A DNA stretch of 64,000 nucleotides from Phycisphaerae bacterium (GCA_012719955.1 JAAXZI010000010.1:19285-83284), one strand, 5' to 3'. Positions 1-10,254 are shown, counted from the stretch's first letter. Notes: generated by a model not told the origin, from the letters alone. A program made the numbers and translations.

Positions 1-261
1 ACCCTCATTGGAATCCGCGTAATGACCGGACCAGTACAACGAAGACTGGCCTGCCAGCGTGATGGTCTGATCCAAGAGGCACAATGCCAGCGGGGGAACA
101 CACAGCAGCAGTTTTCGCTTCGTCATGTCAACACGTCCGGTCTCAAGGATATTCTCGGTAGCCAGAACCAGTTTACCCCGATATGGGATCAGGTCACAGC
201 CCTATTTCTTATCCGGCTTCCCAACGCGTAGAATATCCTCTGATTTGGGGGGTTCAGACTG

Positions 262-969
262 ATGAACGAAACGATTGTGACGGACATCCCTTTTAATCTC
301 GACCTGCCCGGCCTGCTCAAGAAGCTGCGGATCGACGGACGACCTGAGTACGCCGAACGCTGCACCCGCCTGGCGCGGCAGGCCGCTGGTCTGGCCCGGC
401 CCCGGGCGGCGTACCGGCTGGCTTACGTTGAAGCCAAAGGCGAAAACACCGTCGTAGTGGATGGCGTCACCCTGACCAGCCGTGTGCTTCGGGTGAACCT
501 GGGGGACGTGCATCGTGTCTTCCCCTTCGTCGCCACGTGTGGGGCGGAACTGGATGCCTGGTCGAAGTCCATCGACGACATGTTGGAGGGCTTCTGGGCG
601 GATGCGATCATGGAGGAAGCCCTGCGCGCCGCCTTCGACGCCCTGTCGGCTGATCTTGTGCGGCGGTATGACCTGGGCCAGACGGCGATGATGAATCCGG
701 GGTCGCTGGCGGACTGGCCTATCGAGCAGCAGGCCGAATTGTTCCGCATTCTCGGCGGGGTAAACGAGCAGATCGGCGTGAAGCTCACCGACAGCTTCCT
801 CATGGTCCCGATTAAAAGCGTCTCGGGGCTTCGCTTCCCCACAGAAACCAAGTACGAAAACTGCCAGCTTTGCCCGCGTGACCCGTGCCCGAACCGGCGC
901 GCGCCGTATGATGCCGGGCTGTATGAGCGGCAATATTCGCCCGCGAAGTCCAAACCATCTTCTCAATAA
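262..969 (+). CDS. Stand-alone vitamin B12-dependent methionine synthase activation-domain-like protein
   Basis: 235-aa ORF; motifs PGSLADWPIEQQAELFRIL and SGLRFPTETKYENCQLCPRDPCPNRRAPYD resemble stand-alone MetH activation-domain proteins. Confidence 0.75.
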   Translation: MNETIVTDIPFNLDLPGLLKKLRIDGRPEYAERCTRLARQAAGLARPRAAYRLAYVEAKGENTVVVDGVTLTSRVLRVNLGDVHRVFPFVATCGAELDAWSKSIDDMLEGFWADAIMEEALRAAFDALSADLVRRYDLGQTAMMNPGSLADWPIEQQAELFRILGGVNEQIGVKLTDSFLMVPIKSVSGLRFPTETKYENCQLCPRDPCPNRRAPYDAGLYERQYSPAKSKPSSQ

Positions 970-1065
970 TGGTTCCTGCCTGAGTCACGCTGCAACAGGT
1001 TGTCCACGCGAAGTCGGAACGTCCCCACTTTCCTTGTCTGGCCGTTCCCGTACACTGTTGCCCGC

Positions 1066-1317
1066 ATGGACTTGTTCTATTGGCTCGCCATCTTGTGCAG
1101 CACCGCACTTCTGTGGTCACTGGCCGTGCTGGTGAACCGCCGGAATGTGCGGACGCATAATCGCAACGGAGACCCCGACTCCGACCTGATCGTCTTTGTT
1201 GAGCCGGTTCGCTGGTTGTTCATCATCTGGGGTTTCGCGCCCTTCTGCCGGGGGTTGCGCCTGGCCGGGTCCAACGCCCAGGTTCGGCTTTTTCGCTGGA
1301 GCAGGGTCACAGGATAA
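1066..1317 (+). CDS. Small predicted membrane protein
   Basis: ORF with internal ATG at 1066 (MDLFYWLAILCSTALLWSLAVLV...), hydrophobic N-terminus; no family recognised. Confidence 0.4.
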   Translation: MDLFYWLAILCSTALLWSLAVLVNRRNVRTHNRNGDPDSDLIVFVEPVRWLFIIWGFAPFCRGLRLAGSNAQVRLFRWSRVTG

Positions 1318-1327
1318 CCTCGCGGCG

Positions 1328-1657
1328 TCAGTCGTCCCGATGCAGGCTATCCACTTCACGTCCGCAACGCAACACGGCGCTGGCACCGCCTAGAGCTGAG
1401 GTCCTGCTGCTGCGATCCTCACATAGCCCAGCCAAACCGCACTCAGGACAAACGCCCGACACGTTGCCGGTCAAGTCATAGCCGCACCCTCGGCACAGCG
1501 AGCCGGTCTGGAGCACCACCTGCCGGACGAACGAGCGGATCACCCACAGCACGGCCAGCCTGACGACCACCCAGGTGCCCATGATCGCGACGGCCATAAG
1601 CAGGAGGTAGCCCAGGCTCTCGCCGTTCTGCCAGCGTTCCCATGCACACATCACCAC
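1328..1657 (-). CDS. Membrane protein with zinc ribbon (CRGCGYDLTGNVSGVCPECG)
   Basis: Planctomycete-style zinc ribbon after a TM segment; overlaps the upstream ORF by 7 bp. Confidence 0.65.
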   Translation of the reverse strand: MVMCAWERWQNGESLGYLLLMAVAIMGTWVVVRLAVLWVIRSFVRQVVLQTGSLCRGCGYDLTGNVSGVCPECGLAGLCEDRSSRTSALGGASAVLRCGREVDSLHRDD

Positions 1658-1935
1658 CGCGATAACGCCAGCCCTTCCAGCATGGCACGCCGGACCCGCT
1701 GTTCCGAGAACGAGAGCCAGACCATGATGGCCAGGAAGACCACCAGGCTCAGCACCGCTTTGGCGACATAGATGGTGTAGCTCACCATCCCCCGGCCCGG
1801 CACGACCATGACATGGGTCTGGCTTAACAACTCGGGGGGGCCGTAGCTGATCGCCGTGAACAATGCGGTGACGGTGAACAGTGCGAGCAACCGCCAGGGA
1901 CCAGGCCGACGGTCAATGACCTTCACCCGAGCCAT
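1651..1935 (-). CDS. Small membrane protein, likely start MARVKVIDRRPGPWRLLALF
   Basis: Two hydrophobic segments; same strand and tight spacing with neighbours. Confidence 0.55.
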   Translation of the reverse strand: MARVKVIDRRPGPWRLLALFTVTALFTAISYGPPELLSQTHVMVVPGRGMVSYTIYVAKAVLSLVVFLAIMVWLSFSEQRVRRAMLEGLALSRW

Positions 1936-1945
1936 CCGCCACTCC

Positions 1946-2047
1946 TTACATTCTCTCACCGCACTCAGGGCACCTCGGTTCGCCAATCCCGCGCAGAATG
2001 CAGCCGCATTTACGGCAGCGGGTTTCTGGGCAGCTTGACCGAAACAT
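1946..2047 (-). CDS. 33-aa zinc-ribbon micro-ORF MFRSSCPETRCRKCGCILRGIGEPRCPECGERM
   Basis: Manual translation of the minus strand; absent from the ORF track (below length cut-off); CxxCG-x2-LRG...EPRCPECG pattern. Confidence 0.45.
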   Translation of the reverse strand: MFRSSCPETRCRKCGCILRGIGEPRCPECGERM

Positions 2048-2179
2048 GCGTCGATTAAGTCAGTGTACCATAAACCAACAACGCCGATGGAGTCGGTGAT
2101 CGCAATGACGATGAGGGTGGCCTCGTCGCCGCATTTCGGACAGATGAGGTCGAACGGGTCAACAGGATGGACATATCCC

Positions 2180-2563
2180 TCAGCCTACACGACCTTCTCC
2201 CCCGTGAAGCTCCCGAGCGCGCTGCACGAACCGCAGGAAGGGCAGGCGATACCCGCAATCTGGGCAATACTTGTCCCGCTCAACGGCCGGGCTCTTCAAC
2301 TCTCGCACCAGCCGCATACTTGGGAAACCGACCCGTGTCCTTGGTGGCAGGCCGAAGTACACGGGATCGTACTGGCTGAACTCGATGTCGCAGATGTTGC
2401 AGAGGACCACATGCAGTCCGGGGAACACCTCGTACTCCGCGTACGTATGCTTGCCCTCCCGGAAGTGGTCAAGTTCTCCTGGGCAGGTACCGCACACATG
2501 GCACGGGGCCACCTCCCGGACCTCAAGGGGCTGGTAACAGAGAGGGCAGTGTGTCTCGTTCAT
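2180..2563 (-). CDS. Small multi-CxxC (zinc-binding) protein
   Basis: MNETHCPLCYQPL...CHVCGTC...CNICD...YCPDCGYRLPF; ATGA overlap with the upstream ORF. Confidence 0.6.
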   Translation of the reverse strand: MNETHCPLCYQPLEVREVAPCHVCGTCPGELDHFREGKHTYAEYEVFPGLHVVLCNICDIEFSQYDPVYFGLPPRTRVGFPSMRLVRELKSPAVERDKYCPDCGYRLPFLRFVQRARELHGGEGRVG

Positions 2564-2892
2564 GATTTCGTCAGCGTCCAGGTGTCCCCGTAGGAATTAT
2601 TGGCAATTCCCCACCCCATCGGGAAAGTGCCTTTCCGATGGCCCGGAAACTCCTCATGGATTCGAGCGGAGTAGGTGGCGATGAGACGCTCAAGCTTCCC
2701 CGCTATAGCCCACCGATTGGCGACGTGCTCATGGGGAAGGAACATCATCCACCAGCCCCCTTTGCCTTCGTCGTGGTGAAGATCGGTCTGGACCTGTTGC
2801 CCCGAAGCTCTCGCTGGCAGCAGGCAAGCCGAATGGGCGGCGCGAAGCGAGCATTGACCCACTGGGCCAGATTTCGGTAGGTCGCCATTCAT
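2560..2892 (-). CDS. Hypothetical protein (likely start MNGDLPKSG)
   Basis: ORF ends in a 4-bp ATGA overlap with the 2180-2563 start, suggesting translational coupling. Confidence 0.4.
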   Translation of the reverse strand: MNGDLPKSGPVGQCSLRAAHSACLLPARASGQQVQTDLHHDEGKGGWWMMFLPHEHVANRWAIAGKLERLIATYSARIHEEFPGHRKGTFPMGWGIANNSYGDTWTLTKS

Positions 2893-3019
2893 GGAGGCTC
2901 GCTCTCTGTTGTCCTTTTGAGATTTGGCCATTTGCGGCCATTTTATCCTGCCGGCCCGGTGCTGGAATAGTGGGCATGTCGTGCTTGCTTTGCCAGCCCT
3001 CTGTTGAGAGACTGGTCAC

Positions 3020-3415
3020 ATGGTCATTCTGAAGGTTATCGCCATCTGGACCATCCTCTTGTTCGTGGCCATCGCCAACGGCACTGTCCGGCAGCTCTTC
3101 CTCGTCCCGTACCTGAGCGATCGCACCGCCCATCAGATCAGCAGCGTCACCGGCTCGGCCCTGGTTCTGCTCGTCACCGTTGCCCTGATTCCCTTTCTCG
3201 GGGCCATGAACACCCGCAGGCTCCTGGGTATCGGTCTGTTCTGGCTGGCCCTGACAGTCGCCTTCGAGTTCACCCTCGGTCACCTGGCGGGTTACTCGTG
3301 GGAACAGCTCCTGGCCGACTATAACCTGTTCCAGGGACGGCTTTGGCTTTTGGTACTGCTGACGGTATTCCTTGCGCCGCTGATCGCGGCGCGAATAAGG
3401 GGAACGTGGCGGTAA
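3020..3415 (+). CDS. Four-TM conserved membrane protein
   Basis: 131-aa hydrophobic ORF with evenly spaced TM segments. Confidence 0.6.
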   Translation: MVILKVIAIWTILLFVAIANGTVRQLFLVPYLSDRTAHQISSVTGSALVLLVTVALIPFLGAMNTRRLLGIGLFWLALTVAFEFTLGHLAGYSWEQLLADYNLFQGRLWLLVLLTVFLAPLIAARIRGTWR

Positions 3416-3613
3416 AGGCAGTGCCGGTTCTTCCCCCCGTCTCGCCCGGCTGGCACAACTCCCAGTCCCAGCGAAGTGCAAGCTGATGAGCGATGGCCCG
3501 AAAGATTGGGCCAGGGGGCTGGACGTTCCAGCTTGAACACTCGTCGCCGGAAATCCGCGAGGAATAATTCACCGTGGTCTACCGCATCCTTTGGGCAGAA
3601 CCATGGAGCGACC

Positions 3614-4138
3614 ATGTTCCTCCGGTCTTGGCGAGTCCTGACTCTCATCCTTGCCGCCCTGAGCATGGGCCTGACGTTTGCCCATGTGCTTGAGCTACCC
3701 CCGAAGATGAACTACGGCGCCCGCCTCTACGCCACGGTCAACAGTACGCTCTACTGGAGATTCGGAACCGTCGGCGCGGTGATCGTGGTTAGTGGGGTAC
3801 TGACGGCAACCGTGTTGACGTTCCTGATTCGCAGACAACGGCGGGTCCTCCGATGGACGCTGGCCGGAACACTCTTCTTATCGGCTGCGCTGGCCTCCTG
3901 GTGGGCTATCGTCTACCCCGTCAACGCCGAGGTACGTCAAGTGTGGTCGCCCCACGAGCCCCCTCAGAACCGAGGTACTCCAATCCCCCTCCCCGAGCCC
4001 GTCGTGCAGGCCTGGCCCCGGTTACACAACCGCTGGGGATATGGGCACGCCACCGGCTTTGTGTTCCACCTGGCCGGGTTCACCGCTCTGGCTGGTTCCC
4101 TGGTGATCAGAGAGGACATATCCGATGATTCACGATAA
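3614..4138 (+). CDS. Membrane protein (DUF1772-like appearance)
   Basis: Start MFLRSWRVLTLILAALSMGLTFAHVLELPPKM; 4-TM pattern; overlaps the next gene start. Confidence 0.6.
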   Translation: MFLRSWRVLTLILAALSMGLTFAHVLELPPKMNYGARLYATVNSTLYWRFGTVGAVIVVSGVLTATVLTFLIRRQRRVLRWTLAGTLFLSAALASWWAIVYPVNAEVRQVWSPHEPPQNRGTPIPLPEPVVQAWPRLHNRWGYGHATGFVFHLAGFTALAGSLVIREDISDDSR

Positions 4139-4817
4139 TTCTTCGTCGCGTCCCGCCTTCCTCTTCGACCTGGACGGCACGCTGGTCGATAGCGTCTATC
4201 AGCATGTCCTGGCCTGGCATGAAGCGTTCGAGGCGGTCGGGATCGAATTGGCTGTCTGGCGGATTCACCGTCGCGTCGGCATGAGCGGCGGCTTAATGGC
4301 CAATGCGATCCTCAGAGAGACCGGCCACCAGGTTACGGCCGAGGAAACCGCCCGGCTGGTTCGGCTGCACGCGGAAGCCTATGCCCGCCAATCCGACCGG
4401 ATCCGCCCTTTGCCCGGCGCGAAGGAACTGCTGGCGTATCTCACGGATTACGGGGTGCCTTGGACCATCGCCACCAGCGGCCGGATGGAAAGTGCCCGGC
4501 CAACTTTGGCCGCACTGGGCGTGGGGCCAGATATTCCTGTGGTTACGCGCGACGAAGTGGAGCACGCCAAACCGGACCCCGACCTGTTCCTGGCCGCGGC
4601 CGGAAGGCTCGGGGTGCCGATTACGAACTGCGTGGTCGTGGGCGACAGCGTGTGGGACTTGCTGGCGGCCAGACGGGCCAGGGCGCTGGGGGTGGGCCTG
4701 CTGTCGGGCGGCTACGGCCAGGACGAGCTGGAACGGGCCGGCGCCTACCGCGTTTATCAAGACCCGGCCGACCTGTTGAACCACCTGGATGAGGTGGGCG
4801 TGCGGGCCACGGAATAG
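4125..4817 (+). CDS. HAD-family hydrolase (phosphoglycolate phosphatase-like)
   Basis: FLFDLDGTLVDS, TSGR, KPDPDLFLAAA, VVGDSVWDLLAARRA motifs. Confidence 0.9.
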   Translation: MIHDNSSSRPAFLFDLDGTLVDSVYQHVLAWHEAFEAVGIELAVWRIHRRVGMSGGLMANAILRETGHQVTAEETARLVRLHAEAYARQSDRIRPLPGAKELLAYLTDYGVPWTIATSGRMESARPTLAALGVGPDIPVVTRDEVEHAKPDPDLFLAAAGRLGVPITNCVVVGDSVWDLLAARRARALGVGLLSGGYGQDELERAGAYRVYQDPADLLNHLDEVGVRATE

Positions 4818-4818
4818 A

Positions 4819-5379
4819 TCACAGGTTTTCCGGCTTGAACCACCTGCGATACCGGCCCACCGTCGGCCCGGCGATCATGAACAGGCCGTCGCCGCGATAG
4901 TGGATGGTCCGCGGGAACTTCGGCGACGTGGCCGCGTGAGCCTTCACCACCTCCAGAATGAACAGGCTGTACTTCCTGATCAGGCTCGCATCGACCAGAC
5001 GGCACTCGAAGTTGGCGTAGCACTCCCCAATGAGCGGCGCTTCGACCTTCTCGCCCGGCACGGCCGTCAGCTTGAACGTCGCGAACTTGTCCACCTCGCG
5101 GCCCGAGCAGTTGCCGATGCGGACGACCGTCGTCGCAAGCTCCACGGTGGGAACATTGATGACGCATTCCCGGCTCCGGCGGATCATCTCGAAGCTGTGA
5201 TTGGCATCCCAGATGTAGCACCCGACCAGCGACGGCTGGAACTCCATAATCATGTGCCAGCCCATCGTCATGATGTTCCGCTGGCCCCTCCAGGCTGAAC
5301 TCACCAGCACAATCGGGCCGGGCTCCAGGAACCGACGAACATTCTCAACCGGGAAATCCTTCTTCGCATAGGTTGGCAT
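4819..5379 (-). CDS. Flavin reductase-like (FMN-binding) family protein
   Basis: PTYAKKDFPVENVRRFLEPGPIVLVSSAWRGQRNIMTMGWHMIMEFQPSLVGCYI. Confidence 0.85.
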   Translation of the reverse strand: MPTYAKKDFPVENVRRFLEPGPIVLVSSAWRGQRNIMTMGWHMIMEFQPSLVGCYIWDANHSFEMIRRSRECVINVPTVELATTVVRIGNCSGREVDKFATFKLTAVPGEKVEAPLIGECYANFECRLVDASLIRKYSLFILEVVKAHAATSPKFPRTIHYRGDGLFMIAGPTVGRYRRWFKPENL

Positions 5380-5582
5380 GAGGCACCTCGCTGGATTGTA
5401 TGGCAGACCTTATCTGCGGCTCACTTGGCCCTGCCAGACAAGGAACCCCACGCACCCAGGAAATGCGCCTGGGCCAAACACCCTCGATTAATCTCAAGGC
5501 CCTGGCTGCGTCTAGCCAGTGGCCAACAGACCCGGCCTGAGAGTGGTAGAATCATGGGTCAAGGCATATACGGAGGAAGACC

Positions 5583-6137
5583 ATGACCACGCGAAAGAAA
5601 ACGGCGAAGGCATCTTTAAGGGGACGAACAAACAAGGCCGGCCAGCCCTCCCAACCCGCCAGGCCCAGGCTCTATACCCTGGAGGTATTCCTGCTTTCCG
5701 GCCCAATCACCGGCAAGTTCGCGAAGAAAACACCGGTGGTGTCCCGCACGATCCAGATTCGAGGCGACCAGACCCTCGAAAACCTGCACGAGGCCATCTT
5801 CGACGCCTACGGGCGTTGGGACGAGCACATGTACGAGTTCCAGTTCGGCGAGGGGCCGATGGACCCCAAGGGGCTCAGGTACGTGCTGCCGATCGCCTTT
5901 CAGGAGGAGCGAGACGAGGATAGGCCACCGGCGGGTCAGGTGGACCGGACGACGATCGATTCATTGGGGCTGAAGGTGGGCGATCGGTTTGGCTACTGGT
6001 TTGACTTCGGCGATGACTGGTGGCATCAGATCAACGTCGAGGCCATTGACGAGGAGGTACCCCAGGGCAAGTATCCCAAAGTCATCAAAAAGGTTGGTGC
6101 AAACCCGCCGCAATACCCGCCGGGGGATGAGGAGTAG
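5583..6137 (+). CDS. Plasmid pRiA4b ORF-3-like family protein
   Basis: TIQIRGDQTLENLHEAIFDAYGRWDEHMYEFQFG...FGYWFDFGDDWWHQINVE. Confidence 0.85.
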   Translation: MTTRKKTAKASLRGRTNKAGQPSQPARPRLYTLEVFLLSGPITGKFAKKTPVVSRTIQIRGDQTLENLHEAIFDAYGRWDEHMYEFQFGEGPMDPKGLRYVLPIAFQEERDEDRPPAGQVDRTTIDSLGLKVGDRFGYWFDFGDDWWHQINVEAIDEEVPQGKYPKVIKKVGANPPQYPPGDEE

Positions 6138-6143
6138 AAGCCG

Positions 6144-6539
6144 ATGGACTGGATGACCTGGTACAACGCCCTGGCCAGGCCCGACTGGACACCATCTCCG
6201 TCCACCATCGGCCTGATCTGGCGCATCCTCTACCCGATCATCATCGTGAGCTTCGGGTTCGTCTTCGTCCAGACGTTCCGGGGCAAGCTCCCCTGGCGTG
6301 TGGCCCTGCCGTTTGCGATCAACCTGGTCTCCAATCTCATCTTCACCCCCATCCAGTTCGGCCTGCGGAACTTGACCCTGGCTTCCGTAGACATCCTCGT
6401 TGTGCTGGTCACGATCGTTTGGTCGATCGTCGTAATCTGGCCGCGTTACCGCTGGGTGGCGGTCGCCCAGTTGCCGTACTTGATCTGGGTCTCGATCGCC
6501 ACAGTATTGCAGTTATCGATCACCTGGATGAACCGATAA
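6144..6539 (+). CDS. TspO/MBR-family protein
   Basis: MDWMTWYNALARPDWTPSPSTIGLIWRILYPIIIVSFGF...NLVSNLIFTPIQFGLRN. Confidence 0.75.
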   Translation: MDWMTWYNALARPDWTPSPSTIGLIWRILYPIIIVSFGFVFVQTFRGKLPWRVALPFAINLVSNLIFTPIQFGLRNLTLASVDILVVLVTIVWSIVVIWPRYRWVAVAQLPYLIWVSIATVLQLSITWMNR

Positions 6540-6946
6540 GGTTGCACTGGCAGTCTGACCGCGGTTCGACTGCATTCCCCCTGACTGGCCGTGCCGCACT
6601 TGCCGTACCTGTGATTCATGCTTCCCCGGATGGCGAGGGGCGAAGCCGCTTCAAAAAGAGCAGTATCTCGTCTTTGAGCCGCAACGGCCCGGTGCCATGT
6701 TCGTGGGGCAACCGGCGACGCCCATGGCCTAATCCTACATGCGAACTGGGTCCGGGTGCCATTAGAAACCAAGCCGCTGTTTGGAATGGCCGGTCGGCAT
6801 AGCCCTGCATGTCCCCCAGGAGCGGGAATGGATAATCACCACCTCGACAGAGACGATCCCCCCGCCGAAGCCATAGGAGCACGCCAAATCAGAGACGCAT
6901 CAAACGGATCCGAAATGAAACTCGTGCACGTTATGCGCCTGTTATA

Positions 6947-7080
6947 CGGTTTCCGTTGCAAACTTGGGCCGGTTCCTGCCTGGTTATTGGTCGCCGCGCT
7001 GCTGATCGCCTAAATCTTCGCGCCCCCCTCGTGAAGAGGTGGGCCACCCAGCACACAAGATTCATTGGGGATCCGTGCTA
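6947..7080 (-). repeat. Copy 1 of dispersed 3'-flank repeat
   Basis: Reverse-complement match to 25732-25876; 70/76 identity by eye in the distal block; begins at the stop codon of the 7078-10254 gene. Confidence 0.85.
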
Positions 7081-10000
7081 TTCCTCCGGTTCCGCATCAG
7101 GCGGCCGGTCATCATCCGGCGAAGCGAGTTTCTGGCGAAGGTGTTGCTTGACCCGAAGCAGCCGGTTGGCCGTTTCGTCTGCTGAGGCCGGTTCCCTGGA
7201 GGGTGTGGGACGGGTTTGTGCCGGTGCATGCGCTATGGGGTCCGCTTCACAGACCGCAGATTCCCGGATTGGTTGGACCACAACTTGATCCAGTTCATTC
7301 CCCGCGTCGGGAGGCCGCACCTGCCGGGAGGAACGCCGCTCGGAATGCGAGACCGTGCGATCTTCGTGGGCCCGCTTCTTGGACTCGTGCAGCACGGCCA
7401 TTGCACCGGTGCTGGGGACGGGCACAGGGCCGAACGAGAGGTAATCATGGACGGCCGAACGGAACCAGCGCCAGCGCAAGGGCCATCCAACCGCCTCAGC
7501 CAGCACGAAGGAGGCCACATATCCGGCCGCCCCGGCCTCCGTCAGCCATGCCAGGCCGATCAGCATGGTGAGCACGCCGGCCTCCGCATAGAACGAGAGG
7601 GCCGGCACCGACGCCAGCCGGCGCACGGCCACATCGGTCAGGAACAGGGGCAAGAGGCAGCACGCGAGCATCCACTTCCAGATGGGCGTGCGCGAATGCA
7701 CCGGGGGAAGATCGCGCTCGAAGGGGTCGTCCTGGTCCGACAGCCAGCGGATCTTGCCCCTGCCCTTCTCAACCGCCTGTTCAAGCAGTCGCGAGTCGGC
7801 CCGCAGTTCTCGATACTCGGGCGAATACGGCACGGTCAGGCCGGTGCGGACCACGCCCGTGGCCTCCGGGGAACCGCGGGCCCGCAGACTGATCAGATAA
7901 TCGCCCCGTTCATGGGCGTCGAAGCGGGCCTCATACTGGCCCGGTCCGGTCTGCGTCAGCTTGAGCGGCCTGGACTCGAAACGCGGCGTCACCAGCATCC
8001 CGCCGATGTCGAGCGAATTGAGATAGGCGCCATCCCTGCCGATGGCCTCAACCACGACCTGCCCGGTGGTGCCGTCCAGCCGCGTCGTTACTTCGAGACC
8101 GTCGGCCTCCCGGTCGCCGCCGACCCACTCCACCGCACTTTTCCAGAAGGCCCCGAACGATTCCCACGCGGCCCACTTCTCGCCCCACCTTGGCCACCAG
8201 CCGCTCGTGAACGCCATCACTTTGCCCATCTCGTAGTGCCAATAGGCCAGGATGGGCGCCCCCGGCCCTTCCTTCGGGTGAACCAGCCCCAACAGGGCAT
8301 CCGGCTTGGGCAGGGTCAGCACAAAGCCGTCGAGCTCAGGCCAGTGATCGCCGGACACGCCGGCAAGCAGTGGCGAGAAGGGAGCTACCGCCCGGGGGGT
8401 GAACGGCTCCTCCGAAATCAGACGCTTGCGAATCACCCGCGTTTCGCGGAAGAAAATCTGCGGAAGCGTGCGCGGGTCGCGAACCGGATGAAAGACCCCT
8501 CCGCCCAGCTCAGCCAGTCGCCGGAGCATGGGGTCGTTCATGCCGTCTCCGACACCGATGGTCGAGAGTGTGATGCCGTGGCGGCTCATCCTGCCGACCA
8601 GTTGCTCGAAGGGAGCCGGCTGGGTCTGGCCGTCGGTGAGCAGAAGGACGTGCTTGACCGACGCCGCCCGGCCGATCTTCTCCAATGCCTCGGCGGCAGC
8701 CTCCAGTGCCGGGTAGGCGTCCGTGCCGCCGCCTGGCCCAATGCCGCGAACCCGGGTCGCAACCGAGGTCTGATTGGCGTTGGTCTGCAAGGGTACGACC
8801 CAGGTGGCCCGCGTATCGAAGGCGACGAGCCCCAGGTAATCCCGTGGTAACAGCGTCTTCAAGGCCAGGATCGCCGCCTCATTGGCGATCTGCTGCTGCG
8901 TTCTGGGAGTGCCGCCGACAGGCGAACCCATCGAGCCGGAGTGGTCCAGGACAATCACCAGCGCCGCCACGGGCAGGACCTTCTTGCTGGGGATGCTGAA
9001 CGAGACAGGGCTGACCTCCTCGATGGGCTTTCCCGTCCAACCGCCGGCGCCAAACGCCTCATCGCCGCCCAGCAGGATGAGCCCCCCACCGAGGTCTTTC
9101 ACGTAGCTGGCCAGGGCACGGTGCTGATCCTCGTTAAAGGTGTCGGCGGAGATGTTGCCAAGAATAACGGTGTCATACTCTTGAAGGTGCAGCAGGTCCA
9201 CCGAGAACTCATCCACCTGCTTATGGGTGACGTCGATCTGTTCGCGTGTCAGGGCCTGGACCAACGGCCGGTTATCCGTCGAGCCGCTCTGATCCAGCAC
9301 CAGCACGCGGCCCCGGGCTTCGACGATGGTGAACGCCCCCGCCCGGTTGTTCTCCGCGATGGTGTCCCGCGAGCCCTCTTCCGGCGACAACCTCGCCTCG
9401 AAGCGATGAACGCCGGTCCCCAACAGTTCCACGGGAACGCTCAACACCTCCGGCCGCATCCCCCCTTTGAGCTCGATGATGGGATTGTCCAGGGGGATGG
9501 GCGTATCGTTGTGGTACAGGACCAACCGGGCTCTCGCCGGCCGGAGGCTTCGAATGATGACCCGCAGGTGAATCCGGCTGTTGGGACTGGTCCTGGGAGG
9601 TACGACCAGCCGGTCCAGGAGCATCTCGTCGGCAGCGTCGTATTCAAGGGGGATCACATCGACCACCGTTCCGTTCGCTGCCGCGGACTCGACCTCGCTG
9701 AGCAGGCTCCCCTGGTTCTCATTGCCGTCCGTCAGCAGAACGATGCGTCGGGCCGTGTCGGGAGGGAACAGTGCCGTGGCCATGCGGATGGCCGCGGCCG
9801 GATCGCTGCGGTCGGGATCGCTCGCCGGACTGAACGCAAACCACTCCGGGCCTGAGCTCGCGGGCACGGCATCAACCTGGGCCTGGCCGTCAAAGCTGAC
9901 CACGCCGAAACGGTCGCCCTGGTGCGCCTTCCGGGCGATGGTCTTGACGTATTCCTCGGCCTGACGTCGAAACTCGTCGGGAATGCTGCGCGAGCGGTCC

Positions 10001-10254
10001 AGGGCGAAGACCACGGTCACCCCGTCGCTGCGGCGGACGTACTGCGGCTCCGCCAGGGTCGCGATCAGAGCCAGGAAAACCCCGCAGCGCAGACCCAGCG
10101 CCCCCAGCCATCGGCCGCGTCCGAGGTTCTCACGCGAACGCCAGCAGGCCAGGACGATCCCTGGAAGGGCAAGCAACGCCCAGAACCATGCCGGCTGGTC
10201 GAAGGTCAGCATTCCAATCAGGGCATACGGCATCAGATTCCCGGAAACCGCCAC
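7078..10254 (-). CDS. Large membrane protein with two VWA domains and a glutamine-amidotransferase-like segment
   Basis: [12 protein letters not shown] and [18 protein letters not shown]-like motifs; [36 protein letters not shown]...[18 protein letters not shown]. Confidence 0.85.
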   Translation of the reverse strand: MAVSGNLMPYALIGMLTFDQPAWFWALLALPGIVLACWRSRENLGRGRWLGALGLRCGVFLALIATLAEPQYVRRSDGVTVVFALDRSRSIPDEFRRQAEEYVKTIARKAHQGDRFGVVSFDGQAQVDAVPASSGPEWFAFSPASDPDRSDPAAAIRMATALFPPDTARRIVLLTDGNENQGSLLSEVESAAANGTVVDVIPLEYDAADEMLLDRLVVPPRTSPNSRIHLRVIIRSLRPARARLVLYHNDTPIPLDNPIIELKGGMRPEVLSVPVELLGTGVHRFEARLSPEEGSRDTIAENNRAGAFTIVEARGRVLVLDQSGSTDNRPLVQALTREQIDVTHKQVDEFSVDLLHLQEYDTVILGNISADTFNEDQHRALASYVKDLGGGLILLGGDEAFGAGGWTGKPIEEVSPVSFSIPSKKVLPVAALVIVLDHSGSMGSPVGGTPRTQQQIANEAAILALKTLLPRDYLGLVAFDTRATWVVPLQTNANQTSVATRVRGIGPGGGTDAYPALEAAAEALEKIGRAASVKHVLLLTDGQTQPAPFEQLVGRMSRHGITLSTIGVGDGMNDPMLRRLAELGGGVFHPVRDPRTLPQIFFRETRVIRKRLISEEPFTPRAVAPFSPLLAGVSGDHWPELDGFVLTLPKPDALLGLVHPKEGPGAPILAYWHYEMGKVMAFTSGWWPRWGEKWAAWESFGAFWKSAVEWVGGDREADGLEVTTRLDGTTGQVVVEAIGRDGAYLNSLDIGGMLVTPRFESRPLKLTQTGPGQYEARFDAHERGDYLISLRARGSPEATGVVRTGLTVPYSPEYRELRADSRLLEQAVEKGRGKIRWLSDQDDPFERDLPPVHSRTPIWKWMLACCLLPLFLTDVAVRRLASVPALSFYAEAGVLTMLIGLAWLTEAGAAGYVASFVLAEAVGWPLRWRWFRSAVHDYLSFGPVPVPSTGAMAVLHESKKRAHEDRTVSHSERRSSRQVRPPDAGNELDQVVVQPIRESAVCEADPIAHAPAQTRPTPSREPASADETANRLLRVKQHLRQKLASPDDDRPPDAEPEE

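Noticed and set aside
202-966. 254-aa minus-strand ORF opposite the MetH activation-domain gene
   Set aside because: Antisense to a recognised protein; His/Arg/Gly-rich shadow composition.
2729-3481. 250-aa minus-strand ORF
   Set aside because: Low-complexity Gln/Gly/Asp-rich shadow ORF overlapping a plausible plus-strand membrane protein (3020-3415).
7216-8850. 544-aa plus-strand ORF opposite the VWA gene
   Set aside because: Antisense shadow ORF; no domain signature.
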